From Paraburkholderia hospita (lineage in GTDB: Bacteria > Pseudomonadota > Gammaproteobacteria > Burkholderiales > Burkholderiaceae): a DNA stretch of 64,000 nt. Shown here piece by piece: positions 24,325-33,559 of the stretch. The DNA is taken from positions 36,134 to 100,133 of the forward strand of contig NZ_CP026110.1 of the NCBI RefSeq assembly GCF_002902965.1, in the 5' to 3' direction. The notes under the pieces were generated by a model, which did not search any database, was not told the DNA's origin, and saw only the letters and a program-made list of their open reading frames with translations. Made by a program: the position numbers and the translations under genes. How positions within the stretch are numbered: position 1 is the first letter of the stretch; each line of letters begins with the position of its first letter.

Positions 24325-25287
24325 TTACTTGCTTGCCGTCGTCGCGGTCGACATCCACTGATTGATCGCGTCCGCCGTGTTCGGAATCGAGTCGGGCGTT
24401 TGCTCGCCGGCCGCATTGATGATGGTCGGCGTGCCGAGGAACCGCATTACGCGGAACATCTTGTCGTTCCGGGCAACCGCATCCGTACCCTCGGCGCATT
24501 CGGCGTTCGGAAGATCGTCACCCTGCACGATCTTCTTCCACAACGCGCCGCGTGCGTCGGGCTTTGCACACATGAGCTTCGCCGTGCGATGCGACGACGC
24601 TTCGCCGCCGATAACCGTCACCGGGAAGATGTAGATCGTGTAATCCTTCGCGAGCTTGTCGAGCTCCGGTTCGAGATCCTGGCAGTGCGGGCAGGACGGA
24701 TCGGAGAACACGTACAGCGTGCCCTTGCTGCCCTTCGACAACTGGACGGCGTACTTGCCCGACTTCGCGCCGTCTGCCATCGCGAGAGCCAGTTCGGCGG
24801 GAGAGGCCACCGCCGGCCGCGCGATGGGCGGCTGCGCCGCGGCGGTGCCCAAATTGCTGGGCAGCGGCACCATCGGCGCTGCACCCGCCGCGCCGATGCC
24901 GCCCGCCGAGCCGCCCACCGAGCCGCCCACCGCGCGCGTCGCCGCCATGTTGATCCCGAGCGCGAGGACGGCCACCGTCAGGGGCGCGAAGCCCCATTTC
25001 ACCGCCGCTTTCCAGTAGCCCGCGAATCGCCGCACGCGTGCATAGCGCTTCAACGCCGCCTGCAGGTTATGAAACGCCGTGTTCGCGAGCGGCTCGCTCG
25101 AAAAGCGCTCGACGACAAACGCCTCGCCGGCGCCATCGTGATAGCGCGCCTCGATCGTGTTTCCCGACCGAATGAACGTCACGCCCTGATCGAGCCGCAG
25201 CGTGCTGACATGCTGCAACTCCCCGGTGCTGCCAAACTGCACAAGCAGCGATTTCTCGAACGGCCGAATGATGTCGTTGCTCTTCAC
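24325..25287 (-). CDS. DsbC/DsbG-like thiol-disulfide protein (TrbB position), 320 aa
   Basis: Membrane-anchored thioredoxin-fold protein. A cytoplasmic N-terminal domain of about 95 residues is followed by one membrane segment (about 99-116), a Gly/Ala/Pro linker, and a periplasmic thioredoxin domain with CPHC (Cys199, Cys202) and a cis-Pro region FLGTPTI. Likely oxidises or isomerises disulfides in transfer proteins with Cys pairs. GTG start with GGAGTAATCC upstream. IncI TrbB is the analogous gene between trbA and trbC. Confidence 0.85.
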   Translation of the reverse strand: MKSNDIIRPFEKSLLVQFGSTGELQHVSTLRLDQGVTFIRSGNTIEARYHDGAGEAFVVERFSSEPLANTAFHNLQAALKRYARVRRFAGYWKAAVKWGFAPLTVAVLALGINMAATRAVGGSVGGSAGGIGAAGAAPMVPLPSNLGTAAAQPPIARPAVASPAELALAMADGAKSGKYAVQLSKGSKGTLYVFSDPSCPHCQDLEPELDKLAKDYTIYIFPVTVIGGEASSHRTAKLMCAKPDARGALWKKIVQGDDLPNAECAEGTDAVARNDKMFRVMRFLGTPTIINAAGEQTPDSIPNTADAINQWMSTATTASK

Positions 25288-25290
25288 GGA

Positions 25291-26418
25291 TTACTCCTTG
25301 TTCTTGCGCGGGGCCATAAGGCCGACTTTGATGAGGTAGGCTTCCACGCCATCGACCGCATCGTCGACGTGGGGCTCGGTGAGCCGATAGCCGCTGTCAA
25401 ACGCGAAGTCTTCCCACAGGGTCTGCGTGAAGACTGCGGCCGATTCGAGAAAGGGCGTTTTGCGGCCCGTGGTGTTGAGGGCGTACCAGAGTCCCCGGTC
25501 CATACCCTTGAGCCAGCGGAAATGGGATGACGGCAGCTTGCCCGAGCCCTGCGCCGCCTTGTGCATGGCGTGCAACAGCGTGCGCGGGTAGGGATGCTTT
25601 TCGAGCCATCGCTGCGCTTCGGGATGCTGGGCATATTTCGCGAACGGCTTGTTCGCGATCGACAGGTCGGGGTATCCCTTCTTACCGTTCCACGTATGCT
25701 TGTGGCACGAACGGTTCAGCGCATCGAGCAGATCCTGCGCCTTACCGCCATCCTTCCCGTCGGCGAGCAGCCGCGTGCCGAAGATCGCGAACATCGCTTT
25801 CTCCTGCGGTTTCAGCTCGTCCAGCGACTTCACGGGCTGACCGAGATCCGCAACAAACAGGGCTCGGCAGCGCTCGCGGTCCAGTACGCCGTTCACCAGC
25901 AGACCGTGCTGCTCGACCCATTCCTCTGGATTGATCGAGCTCCGGTGTTCCTCCGGATCGACGTTCAGCAGCAACGTGTCCTTGTCGCCGTAATACAGCG
26001 ACGGGATGATCGCCGGCGAGTGATTCGACATGATCCACGGCAGCGTCTGTACCGTGACTTTTCGCCGAGTTAGGTTCGCCTTGTGCTTCACCGCGAGCTT
26101 GATGCCCCGGATCGCCAGCAAGATCGGAATCCACACGAACAGGTAGCCAGCCCGGTTCATCATCGAGAGAAACTGATCGAATGACACAGTCGCTGGGCGC
26201 ATGGCCAGATAGGCGACCTCCTGCTTCCATCGCCGGATCGCATCCGGCATGAACGGCCAATCGAGCGCCGACAGTTGATACCACGCGAGCTTGAGGCCGT
26301 AGTACACGATGTCGGCATGCGACGAGTACCACATGAACCAGCAGAAGCCCGCTGCGAGCCCGAGCATCCCGAGATACACGAGGCCCATGTCGTCGCGCTT
26401 ACCTTGCGTTGCACTCAT
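25291..26418 (-). CDS. dotM: DotM/IcmP (TrbA-like) membrane protein, 375 aa
   Basis: Partner of the DotL coupling protein. Hydrophobic segments near residues 12-30 and 90-107 with a periplasmic loop between, then a cytoplasmic domain of about 260 residues (SNHSPAIIPSLYYGDKDTLL, NRSCHKHTWNGKKGYPDLSI) typical of DotM. Length matches the family. Lies directly upstream of the DsbC-like gene in the same operon, with 3 nt between them. Confidence 0.87.
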   Translation of the reverse strand: MSATQGKRDDMGLVYLGMLGLAAGFCWFMWYSSHADIVYYGLKLAWYQLSALDWPFMPDAIRRWKQEVAYLAMRPATVSFDQFLSMMNRAGYLFVWIPILLAIRGIKLAVKHKANLTRRKVTVQTLPWIMSNHSPAIIPSLYYGDKDTLLLNVDPEEHRSSINPEEWVEQHGLLVNGVLDRERCRALFVADLGQPVKSLDELKPQEKAMFAIFGTRLLADGKDGGKAQDLLDALNRSCHKHTWNGKKGYPDLSIANKPFAKYAQHPEAQRWLEKHPYPRTLLHAMHKAAQGSGKLPSSHFRWLKGMDRGLWYALNTTGRKTPFLESAAVFTQTLWEDFAFDSGYRLTEPHVDDAVDGVEAYLIKVGLMAPRKNKE

Positions 26419-26427
26419 GCGTCATCC

Positions 26428-26883
26428 TCAAAATTTCATCGAGTTGCGATAGACGCGCTCGATGTACTGATACTTGTACTGCGGCGTGCGCGAGTGATAG
26501 TGCCCGACACCATCCCAAAAGCTGCCGCCCGCCTGGTTGATCTCGTAGCGCAGGATGTATGCGCCTGCGCGAACAGACCAACAGAAGTCGTCCGTAATCA
26601 TCTGGCGCGTCACGCCAAACTGCGTTTCGAGACGCGTTGCCCACACGGTATTGATCTGCATCGGGCCATAGTCCGCCGTCCCGTTCGTGTTCTTGCTCAC
26701 CGTGCCGAGGCGGCCGCCCTCGGTCAGCCAGACGGCCAGCAGCCCACGCACCGGCAGCGTGTAATCGTTCGCGGCCTGAACAACACATGCCGGCACGGCC
26801 ACGACGCCGGCTGTTGCAGACGCATGCGCTATATGCGCGACGGCCATCAGGCCGACGGCGGCACTGACTCGCTTCAAAAGCAT
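26428..26883 (-). CDS. Lytic transglycosylase, conjugation-associated, 151 aa
   Basis: Opens peptidoglycan locally so that the secretion channel can cross it. Signal peptide (about 1-22, ending AHASA). SLT-type domain with catalytic Glu55 in LLAVWLTEGG, then DYGPMQINTVW and the AYILRYEINQAGGSFWDGVG stretch. Compact VirB1-like size. First gene of the minus-strand trb-like operon; AGGA lies before its ATG, and operator O4 is about 45 bp upstream. Confidence 0.9.
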   Translation of the reverse strand: MLLKRVSAAVGLMAVAHIAHASATAGVVAVPACVVQAANDYTLPVRGLLAVWLTEGGRLGTVSKNTNGTADYGPMQINTVWATRLETQFGVTRQMITDDFCWSVRAGAYILRYEINQAGGSFWDGVGHYHSRTPQYKYQYIERVYRNSMKF

Positions 26884-26924
26884 TGGATCGTCCTTTCTCG
26901 GTGACTCATAATGCTATATACTTT

Positions 26925-26950
26925 TTTCGTATGGTAGCCATTCTACGGAA
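26925..26950. promoter_or_regulatory. Transfer operator O4 (between trb-like operon and topB)
   Basis: TTTCGTAT-N10-CTACGGAA in the divergent promoter region of the transglycosylase operon and the topoisomerase gene. TATATA and TATAGC lie beside it on the two strands. Confidence 0.6.
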
Positions 26951-27027
26951 AAAGAGCAAGCGGCCGAACGAGACGCGATCGGCGTCCTAAGCCGCTTGTA
27001 GCCGAGCAACTGAACCGAGGAAGGAAC

Positions 27028-29490
27028 ATGGGTAAAGCACTGATAGTCGCCGAGAAACCGTCCGTCGCCGCTGACATCGCGAAAGCGCTTGGCGGCTTCA
27101 CCAAAGCCGACGGGTACTTCGAGAGCGACGACGCGATCGTCGCTCCGGCAAGAGGGCATTTGGTGAAACAGACGGTGCCGGTCGCCGACGGCAAAGACAT
27201 GTGGAAGATCGGCGCCTTGCCGATCATTCCGGACAGCTTCGAGCTCGAGGTCATCGACGGCTGTACCGCCGAATTCAGCCGGCTGAAAAAGCTGATGGCA
27301 CGCGACGACGTGGCCAGCGTCGTCAATGCGTGCGACGCCGGGCGCGAGGGCGAACTGATCTTCCGCCTCATCTACAACAAGGCGGGGTGCCGGAAGCCGA
27401 CGAAACGCATGTGGATTCAATCGATGGTCGCGTCGGCCATACGCAAGGCGCACGACGATCTGCGCCCCGGCGCCGAATTCGACCATCTTTCAGACGCTGC
27501 CTTTTGCCGCTCCGAAGCTGACTGGATTGTCGGCGTCAACGGTACGCGTGCGACGACCGCGTTGCGCGAGCGGCAGACGCAGCGTCGCGAGGTATCACCC
27601 GTCGGGCGCGTCCAGACGCCAACGCTCGCCATGCCAGTCATACGCGAGCGCGAGATTGCCGCGTTCGTCGCGCGCGATTATTGGGAGATCCACGGCACGT
27701 TTCGCGCAGAGGCAGGCACCTATGTCGCGAAGTGGATCGGCGATGCCGACGGCGGCAGCGATTCGGCAGGCGAGGGCGATGCCGAATCCGAGCAAACCGG
27801 CGCACGATGGTTCGACAAGGCGAAGGCGCAGGCTATCGTCGATAAATGCAAAGGCGTTGATCCATCGTCCGTGGTGGACGAGTCGAAGCCCGAGGAGCGC
27901 CACGCCCCCGCACTCTTCGACCTGACCGCGCTCCAACGTGAAGCCAACAAACGCTTCAAGTTCTCCGCGAAGAAGACGCTCGACATCGCACAAGCGCTCT
28001 ACGAGAAGCACAAGGCCACCACCTATCCGCGCACGGACTCCCGAGCGCTGCCGGAGGACTATCTCGAAACGGCCACGACCACGCTGGCCAGCTTCGCCAC
28101 GACGCCACTCGATGCGCATGCGCAGCGCGTCATTGACAACGGCTGGGTACAGCCCGACAAACGTATCTTCAACAACGCCGACATCAGCGACCACTTCGCC
28201 ATCGTGCCGACGGGCCAGCAGCCGGACGGTCTGTCCCCTGACGAGCAGAAGATCTATGACCTCGTGTCGCGCCGCTTCATCGCGGTGTTTCATCCGTCGG
28301 CGAAATACGAGAAGACCGTGCGGACCACCATCGTCGCGGATGAAACGTTCCGTGCCTCCGGCAAGGTGCTGGTCGATCCGGGCTGGCTCGCGGTCTATGG
28401 CGACAAGGCTGATGACGACGCGACGCCCGCGCTTTGCAAGGTCGCAGATGGCGAGTCCGTCAAAACCGACTCGATCGACCTGAAGGCGTTGCGCACCAAA
28501 GCGCCGAAGCGCTACACCGAGGCGACGCTTCTGTCGGCAATGGAAAATGCCGGCCGCCAAGTCGAAGACAAGGACATCCGCGCCGCGATGAAGGCCAACG
28601 GCATCGGCCGCCCAGCCACGCGCGCGGCGATCATCGAGGGCCTGCTCGAAGACAAGGACAAGAACGGCAATCCCAAAGAGCCCTACCTTCTGCGCGACGA
28701 CAACGAGCTCGTGCCGACGCCCAAGGGCATGGACCTCATCGCGTTCCTCGAACAGGCTGGCATCGACTTTCTCGTGTCGCCGCAGATGACCGGCGAGTGG
28801 GAGCAGAAGCTGCTGCGCATGGAGAAGGGCGATTACCGCCGCATTGCGTTCATGAGCGAGATCGCTGACCTGTCGACCGGCATGGTCAACACCATCCGCG
28901 CGAAACACGGCGAGCTGCCCGAGCCGGTTGCCAAGGCTCTCGACGCACCGTGCCCGAAATGCGGCGCCGCTGTTCATGTCGACGGCCGCGCGTATCAGTG
29001 CAGCGGCTGCGACTTCAAGGTATGGGGCGAAATCCTCGGCCGGCGGCTCACCGAGGGCGAGGCCAGCAAGCTGCTCGCCGATCGCAAAACCGGTGTTCTG
29101 TCCGGTTTCACCAGCCGCTCGTCGGGCAAGAAATTTTCAGCCGCGCTGAAACTCGACATCGATACCGGCAAGATCGACTTCGAATTCGAGGACCGTGCCG
29201 CGCCGGCGTCCAACGGCGAGGCGAAGCAGCTCAAGGCCAAGTGCCCGAAATGCTCGTCGGCCATCGAAGTGCAGGCATGGAACTACGCGTGTACCGGCTG
29301 CGACTTCAAGGTGCGCACCGAAATCGCGAGCCGCAAGCTCTCTGCCTCCGACGCCGAGACCCTCATCAGCAAGGGCAAGACGGGTGTGCTTGCAGGCTTC
29401 GTCAGCAAGTCGAAACGCAAGTTCTCGGCATCGCTGAAGCTCGACGCGAGCAACGGCAGCGTCACGTTCGAATTCGAAGATCGTAAGTGA
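27028..29490 (+). CDS. Type IA DNA topoisomerase III (TopB/TraE-like), 820 aa
   Basis: Relaxes or decatenates DNA through a Tyr-linked single-strand break. TOPRIM at the N-terminus (ALIVAEKPSVAADIAKAL, then CDAGREGELIF). The active-site region KATTYPRTDSRALPEDY (about 330-347) holds the catalytic Tyr. The C-terminus carries two tandem zinc-finger modules (CPKCGAAVHV and CPKCSSAIEV), each followed by an LSGF- or LAGF-type repeat. Such enzymes occur on conjugative plasmids (TraE of RP4). GGAAGGAAC precedes the ATG. Confidence 0.95.
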   Translation: MGKALIVAEKPSVAADIAKALGGFTKADGYFESDDAIVAPARGHLVKQTVPVADGKDMWKIGALPIIPDSFELEVIDGCTAEFSRLKKLMARDDVASVVNACDAGREGELIFRLIYNKAGCRKPTKRMWIQSMVASAIRKAHDDLRPGAEFDHLSDAAFCRSEADWIVGVNGTRATTALRERQTQRREVSPVGRVQTPTLAMPVIREREIAAFVARDYWEIHGTFRAEAGTYVAKWIGDADGGSDSAGEGDAESEQTGARWFDKAKAQAIVDKCKGVDPSSVVDESKPEERHAPALFDLTALQREANKRFKFSAKKTLDIAQALYEKHKATTYPRTDSRALPEDYLETATTTLASFATTPLDAHAQRVIDNGWVQPDKRIFNNADISDHFAIVPTGQQPDGLSPDEQKIYDLVSRRFIAVFHPSAKYEKTVRTTIVADETFRASGKVLVDPGWLAVYGDKADDDATPALCKVADGESVKTDSIDLKALRTKAPKRYTEATLLSAMENAGRQVEDKDIRAAMKANGIGRPATRAAIIEGLLEDKDKNGNPKEPYLLRDDNELVPTPKGMDLIAFLEQAGIDFLVSPQMTGEWEQKLLRMEKGDYRRIAFMSEIADLSTGMVNTIRAKHGELPEPVAKALDAPCPKCGAAVHVDGRAYQCSGCDFKVWGEILGRRLTEGEASKLLADRKTGVLSGFTSRSSGKKFSAALKLDIDTGKIDFEFEDRAAPASNGEAKQLKAKCPKCSSAIEVQAWNYACTGCDFKVRTEIASRKLSASDAETLISKGKTGVLAGFVSKSKRKFSASLKLDASNGSVTFEFEDRK

Positions 29491-29499
29491 GGAGGACCT

Positions 29500-31932
29500 A
29501 TGCAGCTCCCGTTTGAACTCGATCCGCAGATCATCCACCACATCATCTACAGCCAGGCCGGCTCGATCGGCAAAGCAATCATTGAGTTGCTGATGAATTC
29601 CGTCGACGCGCGCGCCACGGCCGTGCGGCTTTCCATGACGAAGGAGGGCTTCGAGTGCTCTGATGACGGCAACGGTTTCGCGAGCCGCGAAGACGTCATT
29701 CGCTACTTCGGGCGCTTCGGCACGCCGCACGAGGAAGGCGATGCGACCTACGGCCGATTCCGCCTCGGGCGCGGCCAGATCATGGCCCATGCCAGCACGA
29801 TCTGGTGTTCGAACGCGTGGCAGATGACGGTCGACACGCGCGCGATGGGCTACAGCTACGACCTCGAGCAGCTCGTGCAGACGCTGCCGGGCTGTTCCAT
29901 CACCGGCCGTTGGTACGAGCCGCTCACGGATTCTGAGCTCATGTCGGCCGTGCAGGAAATCCGCGACCTCGTGCGCTACACGCCGGTCAGCGTCGAGCTG
30001 AACGGCCGCGTCATTACCCGCGATCCCCGAACCGAGCGATGGGATGCGGAAGACGAATTTGCTTGGTATCGCGCGAAGGAAGATGGTGCCGTGTCGATCT
30101 ACAACCAAGGCGTGCTGGTGCGACATGACCCCGCGCACATGTGGGGCGCAGGCGGGCTCATCGTCTCGAAGAAGGCAATCGCACTGAATGTCTCGCGTAC
30201 CGAAATTCTGCGCAAGACGTGTCCGGTCTGGAAGGCGATCGCGAAGCAGTTTGGCACGCTGGCCGACGACGTTCGATCGCGACTCGGCGACCACCGCAAG
30301 ACCGAAGCGAGCCGCGAGAAGTCGGCTCGCGCGCTGCTCGCCGGCGACCCGAACATCGTGCAGATCTACGAGAAAGAGGAGGTCATCACGCTGCTGCCCG
30401 GAAAGCGTAACGTCACGATGCAGGCATTCCTGCAGAAATGCCGCTACAGCCACAACAAGCGTCAAGGCAACCGCTTCACGGTCGTCGAGAACGGCTTCGA
30501 CGTGCCAAAGGGCGAGGCGATCGCGCGCGAGGGGATCGCAGTCGTTGTTCACCCGAAGACGCTCGAGCGATTCGGTTGCTATAACGCACACGACCTGCTC
30601 GATTGTGTCGATCGCATCCACGCCAACATCCGCGAGGACGTCGAGAAGAACGGTACCCGTTTTTGGGGACTCGACTCGCTCAAGCTGCCCGAGCTCGTCG
30701 CCTTCTCGGCGCTGCGCGACGCATTCGTCGAGCGAACGGCGCTTGTTACCGAGCGCGATGCGCTGGACAAGGAGGCCCGCCGCGCGTGGACCGCGTTGCG
30801 CACGATTCTCCACCACTATGCTGCTGTCCTCACCGGCGGCGAACGCCGCTATCACGGCAGCCCCATTGCGAGGGGCGGCAAGTCCTTTCAGATCCTTCTC
30901 GGCCAGTCAAACACCGCCGAGGCGTGGACGGATGGCGACAGCTACATCGCGTTCACCGTCGACGTGGTGAAGCGTCTCAAGACGGTGCCGCTCAAGGCCG
31001 CCGCATACATTTTCAGCTTGATCGAACACGAGGTCGCACACGAAGGCGATAGCCTCGATTGCGGGCACGACGAAGCGTTCTACCAACGCTTCCACGATCT
31101 AACCATCAAGTATGCGCAGGAGCGCCAGTGGTACATGCACGCGTGGCTCATGCGGTACACGACCAGCATGGAAGGCGAGGGCAAACGCGCACGCGGCGAA
31201 GCATGGCGCGAGCGCTATCTTGTCGATCGCGCGGGCACGGGCCGCACGAAGCGCGGATTGCCACGCGCAATCGACGACGTGGCCACCGAACCGGCCGTCG
31301 TGACGCCAGAAGAGAACATGGCCTTCATCGACTATCAGAATGCCCGCCTCGTGCAGGCCGGCGTTTGTCCGCCTCCGCCGAACTGGACGGAGGTGCTCGA
31401 CCGCGCTCGCGCTACCCAACAGCAGATCGAGGCCGAACTTCGCGCCAAGCGAGAGCGTAAAGAAGCCGAAGACGCCGCCGAGATGGCCGAGATCGACGCG
31501 TTCTACGAAGAAATGCGCCGTGAAGAGGAGGCGGCAAGGCAACGTCTCGCCTTGGTGCTGGGCGTCGATGCCAATGAGATCAGCGGCGAAGCGCTTGACC
31601 GCCTCACGGGGCCAGGACTTACCGATGACGATGTGCGAGCACTCTGGTCCGAGAAGCCGTGGGCCGAATATGAGCAGCAGTTGTACGGCATGCCCGAGGA
31701 CTATGAAGACCACGGGTCGGAGCCCCACGACGTTGAGACCGACACCGATACGGATGAGGAGTCTCCCGACAACGATCCGGCCGCAGTAGAGGCGGGCGCA
31801 TTCTATCCCCCTGAATTGCGCGCACTGATCCAGCCGGGCGAGACGACATGGGCGCTCGAGCGCAACGCCGCGGCGGCCGGTTTCTACCGCGTCGAGGACT
31901 ATCTGAAATGGCGAGCAGAGGTGAACTCATGA
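29500..31932 (+). CDS. GHKL-ATPase protein with HEVAH metallopeptidase-like motif, 810 aa
   Basis: Bergerat-fold ATPase (Hsp90/MutL/gyrase-B type). N-box ELLMNSVDA (Glu29, Asn33, Asp36), G1 box DDGNGF (55-60), G2 box GRFRLGRG (85-92). A middle domain has a MutL/GyrB transducer-like look, and residues 510-514 read HEVAH with CGHDEAFY just after (His523), a pattern seen in zinc metallopeptidases of the SprT/WLM kind. Charged acidic tail with DTDTDEE. It starts 9 nt after topB. Possibly a DNA-clamp ATPase that handles DNA-protein complexes; the function is unknown. Confidence 0.8.
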   Translation: MQLPFELDPQIIHHIIYSQAGSIGKAIIELLMNSVDARATAVRLSMTKEGFECSDDGNGFASREDVIRYFGRFGTPHEEGDATYGRFRLGRGQIMAHASTIWCSNAWQMTVDTRAMGYSYDLEQLVQTLPGCSITGRWYEPLTDSELMSAVQEIRDLVRYTPVSVELNGRVITRDPRTERWDAEDEFAWYRAKEDGAVSIYNQGVLVRHDPAHMWGAGGLIVSKKAIALNVSRTEILRKTCPVWKAIAKQFGTLADDVRSRLGDHRKTEASREKSARALLAGDPNIVQIYEKEEVITLLPGKRNVTMQAFLQKCRYSHNKRQGNRFTVVENGFDVPKGEAIAREGIAVVVHPKTLERFGCYNAHDLLDCVDRIHANIREDVEKNGTRFWGLDSLKLPELVAFSALRDAFVERTALVTERDALDKEARRAWTALRTILHHYAAVLTGGERRYHGSPIARGGKSFQILLGQSNTAEAWTDGDSYIAFTVDVVKRLKTVPLKAAAYIFSLIEHEVAHEGDSLDCGHDEAFYQRFHDLTIKYAQERQWYMHAWLMRYTTSMEGEGKRARGEAWRERYLVDRAGTGRTKRGLPRAIDDVATEPAVVTPEENMAFIDYQNARLVQAGVCPPPPNWTEVLDRARATQQQIEAELRAKRERKEAEDAAEMAEIDAFYEEMRREEEAARQRLALVLGVDANEISGEALDRLTGPGLTDDDVRALWSEKPWAEYEQQLYGMPEDYEDHGSEPHDVETDTDTDEESPDNDPAAVEAGAFYPPELRALIQPGETTWALERNAAAAGFYRVEDYLKWRAEVNS

Positions 31933-32306
31933 AGCGCTGCGCCATCGCCCTCGCGCTCGTGGCATTGCTCGCGGCTTGCGATCGCAAGCCGCCGGCCGAG
32001 ACTGCCGAGCAACAGGGCACCCATCGCGAGGTCCTGCAGGGCTTCCAAGCCACGTTCTATCGCGTCAGCGAAGGCAAGCAGCGGTGGATCGAGGTCGCGA
32101 TCGCCGTCGACGGCAGCAAGACGTTCCGCATGCCGGTGTTCTTCTCCGACAATGGGCGACTGGTCCAGGTCAACGACGACGAAGCCCGCGCGCTGATCGA
32201 CAAGTGGCTCAAGCAGCGCGCAGCGAATGTTGCCTCCTTCGGGTCAATCGACCCGCAGGTAGGCGGCAACACCCCGTTTCTGGCCATCGACCGCAATTCC
32301 CCATAA
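31929..32306 (+). CDS. Small lipoprotein of unknown function, 125 aa
   Basis: Lipobox LLAAC (Cys18 or so) after a short signal peptide. The mature domain has alternating beta-like strands (FQATFYRVSEGKQRWIEVAI). ATG 31929 overlaps the stop of the GHKL gene (ATGA). Could be an entry-exclusion or envelope protein; not recognised. Confidence 0.75.
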   Translation: MKRCAIALALVALLAACDRKPPAETAEQQGTHREVLQGFQATFYRVSEGKQRWIEVAIAVDGSKTFRMPVFFSDNGRLVQVNDDEARALIDKWLKQRAANVASFGSIDPQVGGNTPFLAIDRNSP

Positions 32307-32316
32307 CGGAGCGACC

Positions 32317-32709
32317 ATGCAAGAACGCGTCTACCTCGATGCTGTACCGGCCTACCACGCGACAGCGCCCGACGGGCGCACGGTGCCGTTCATCGTGTCG
32401 CTGCTGCTGCGCGATGCCGACAACAAACCGCGCATCACGCCAGCCGTCGAGCGATCGATTGACCGCACCATCGACATTACCGGCCGCGAAGGTCTCGCGC
32501 TGGCAATCATCGCCGCTGACGACGAAATGCCGGCCACTGCCCGTCGTTACATCGAGCGGGCAATGGGCATCCCCGGCGCGATCGTGCTGTTTCGGTGCCA
32601 GAGCCCCGAAACGGCAGAGCGTTTGATGCAGCACCTGCATACCGAGTATCAGCTCACGCTCGTTCAAGAACCTGCCGAGCCCCCGCGCGATAAAGAGGGT
32701 AGCGTCTAA
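32317..32709 (+). CDS. Unknown soluble protein, 130 aa
   Basis: Follows the lipoprotein by 10 nt with CGGAG before the ATG. Alternating alpha/beta sequence (GLALAIIAADDEMPATARRY) and an acidic tail; no signal peptide, family not recognised. Last gene of the topB operon; a TA promoter follows directly. Confidence 0.65.
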   Translation: MQERVYLDAVPAYHATAPDGRTVPFIVSLLLRDADNKPRITPAVERSIDRTIDITGREGLALAIIAADDEMPATARRYIERAMGIPGAIVLFRCQSPETAERLMQHLHTEYQLTLVQEPAEPPRDKEGSV

Positions 32710-32713
32710 GGTG

Positions 32714-32753
32714 TTGCACGTTAATTGTTAGTCGTGTACTCTAATAACAATTA
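32714..32753 (+). promoter_or_regulatory. Toxin-antitoxin promoter and operator
   Basis: -35 TTGCAC (32714-32719), 17 bp, -10 TACTCT (32737-32742). Perfect inverted repeat TAATTGTTA (32722-32730) / TAACAATTA (32745-32753) brackets the -10. Type II antitoxins normally repress through such a site. Confidence 0.7.
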
Positions 32754-32773
32754 CCTTGCATCGGGAGATTAGC

Positions 32774-33241
32774 ATGCACACCTTGACCCTTGAGCAGTTG
32801 CGGGCCACCACCGACGCCGGCGGCGTCGCGGGTGTCACGCTCAAAGCGCAGGGCGGCGCCTTCTACGTACAGGTCGACACGCGCAATGGCGGGGAAGCCA
32901 TTCTCGCGAAGGCCCGCAGCAGCGAACCGCGCGGTTTCGGCAATCCTGCCCAAGCGCTGACGTTGCTCCGCGGCCTCGGTCTGGCCGTCGGCTCGTTCGA
33001 CGTGAAGGACTGGAACCCCGACGATAGGGAGACGACGCGAACGCGGCCCGATCGGGCTGAAGCCCTGAAGCGAACACACGAAGCGGCCGAACACGATAAG
33101 TGGTTCCGCGCGCAGGTCGAGCAGGGCCTCGCCGAGGCCGACGACCCGAATACGGAGTGGGTGCCGCACGACGTGGTGAAGGATGACATGCAGCGTCAAC
33201 GCGAAGCGTTGAAGGCCCGCATCGCAGGCGGCAACAAGTGA
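32774..33241 (+). CDS. Putative antitoxin of a type II TA pair, 155 aa
   Basis: Upstream gene of a toxin-antitoxin pair. The N-terminal half (about 1-85) is a small alpha/beta domain (GAFYVQVDTRNGGEAIL). The C-terminal half is charged and helical (REALKARIAGGNK end), as expected for a toxin-wrapping segment. It is longer than most ParD/RelB antitoxins. Stop codon shares a base with the toxin ATG, so translation is coupled and antitoxin is made first. Confidence 0.7.
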   Translation: MHTLTLEQLRATTDAGGVAGVTLKAQGGAFYVQVDTRNGGEAILAKARSSEPRGFGNPAQALTLLRGLGLAVGSFDVKDWNPDDRETTRTRPDRAEALKRTHEAAEHDKWFRAQVEQGLAEADDPNTEWVPHDVVKDDMQRQREALKARIAGGNK

Positions 33242-33528
33242 TGGTGTTGGTATGGACACCGCGCGCTCGTCGCGCTCGCGAAGAAGCAATCGACTATATC
33301 GCGGAGGACAACCCGGTTGCCGCACTTGGCCAACTCGACGAGATCGAACGGCAGACCGACATGCTGATCCAGCATCCCGAAATGGGCCGCCCCGGTCGCG
33401 TAGACGGCACACGCGAGCTGGTCGTCAGCCGCACACCGTTCATCGTCGTCTATCGCGTGAAACCGCGCGCGGGACGAATCGAATTGATCCGCTTTCTGCA
33501 TGGCGCGCAGCAGTGGCCGAAGAAGTGA
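33241..33528 (+). CDS. RelE/ParE-family toxin, 95 aa
   Basis: Typical ParE-superfamily fold pattern: W-x-P-x-A-x3 start (LVWTPRARRAREEAIDYIA), LGQLDEIERQTDMLIQHPEMG, GTRELVVSRTPFIVVYRV and a closing IRFLHGAQQWP. The family either poisons gyrase (ParE) or cleaves mRNA on the ribosome (RelE); the sequence alone does not decide. With its antitoxin it would stabilise the plasmid by killing cells that lose it. Confidence 0.9.
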   Translation: MVLVWTPRARRAREEAIDYIAEDNPVAALGQLDEIERQTDMLIQHPEMGRPGRVDGTRELVVSRTPFIVVYRVKPRAGRIELIRFLHGAQQWPKK

Positions 33529-33559
33529 AGCACATCGAACAATCATCGAGAGGATCGAC

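Noticed and set aside
27595..28977. Minus-strand frame of 460 codons
   Set aside because: Antisense to the topoisomerase gene; no ribosome-binding site and shadow-type composition.
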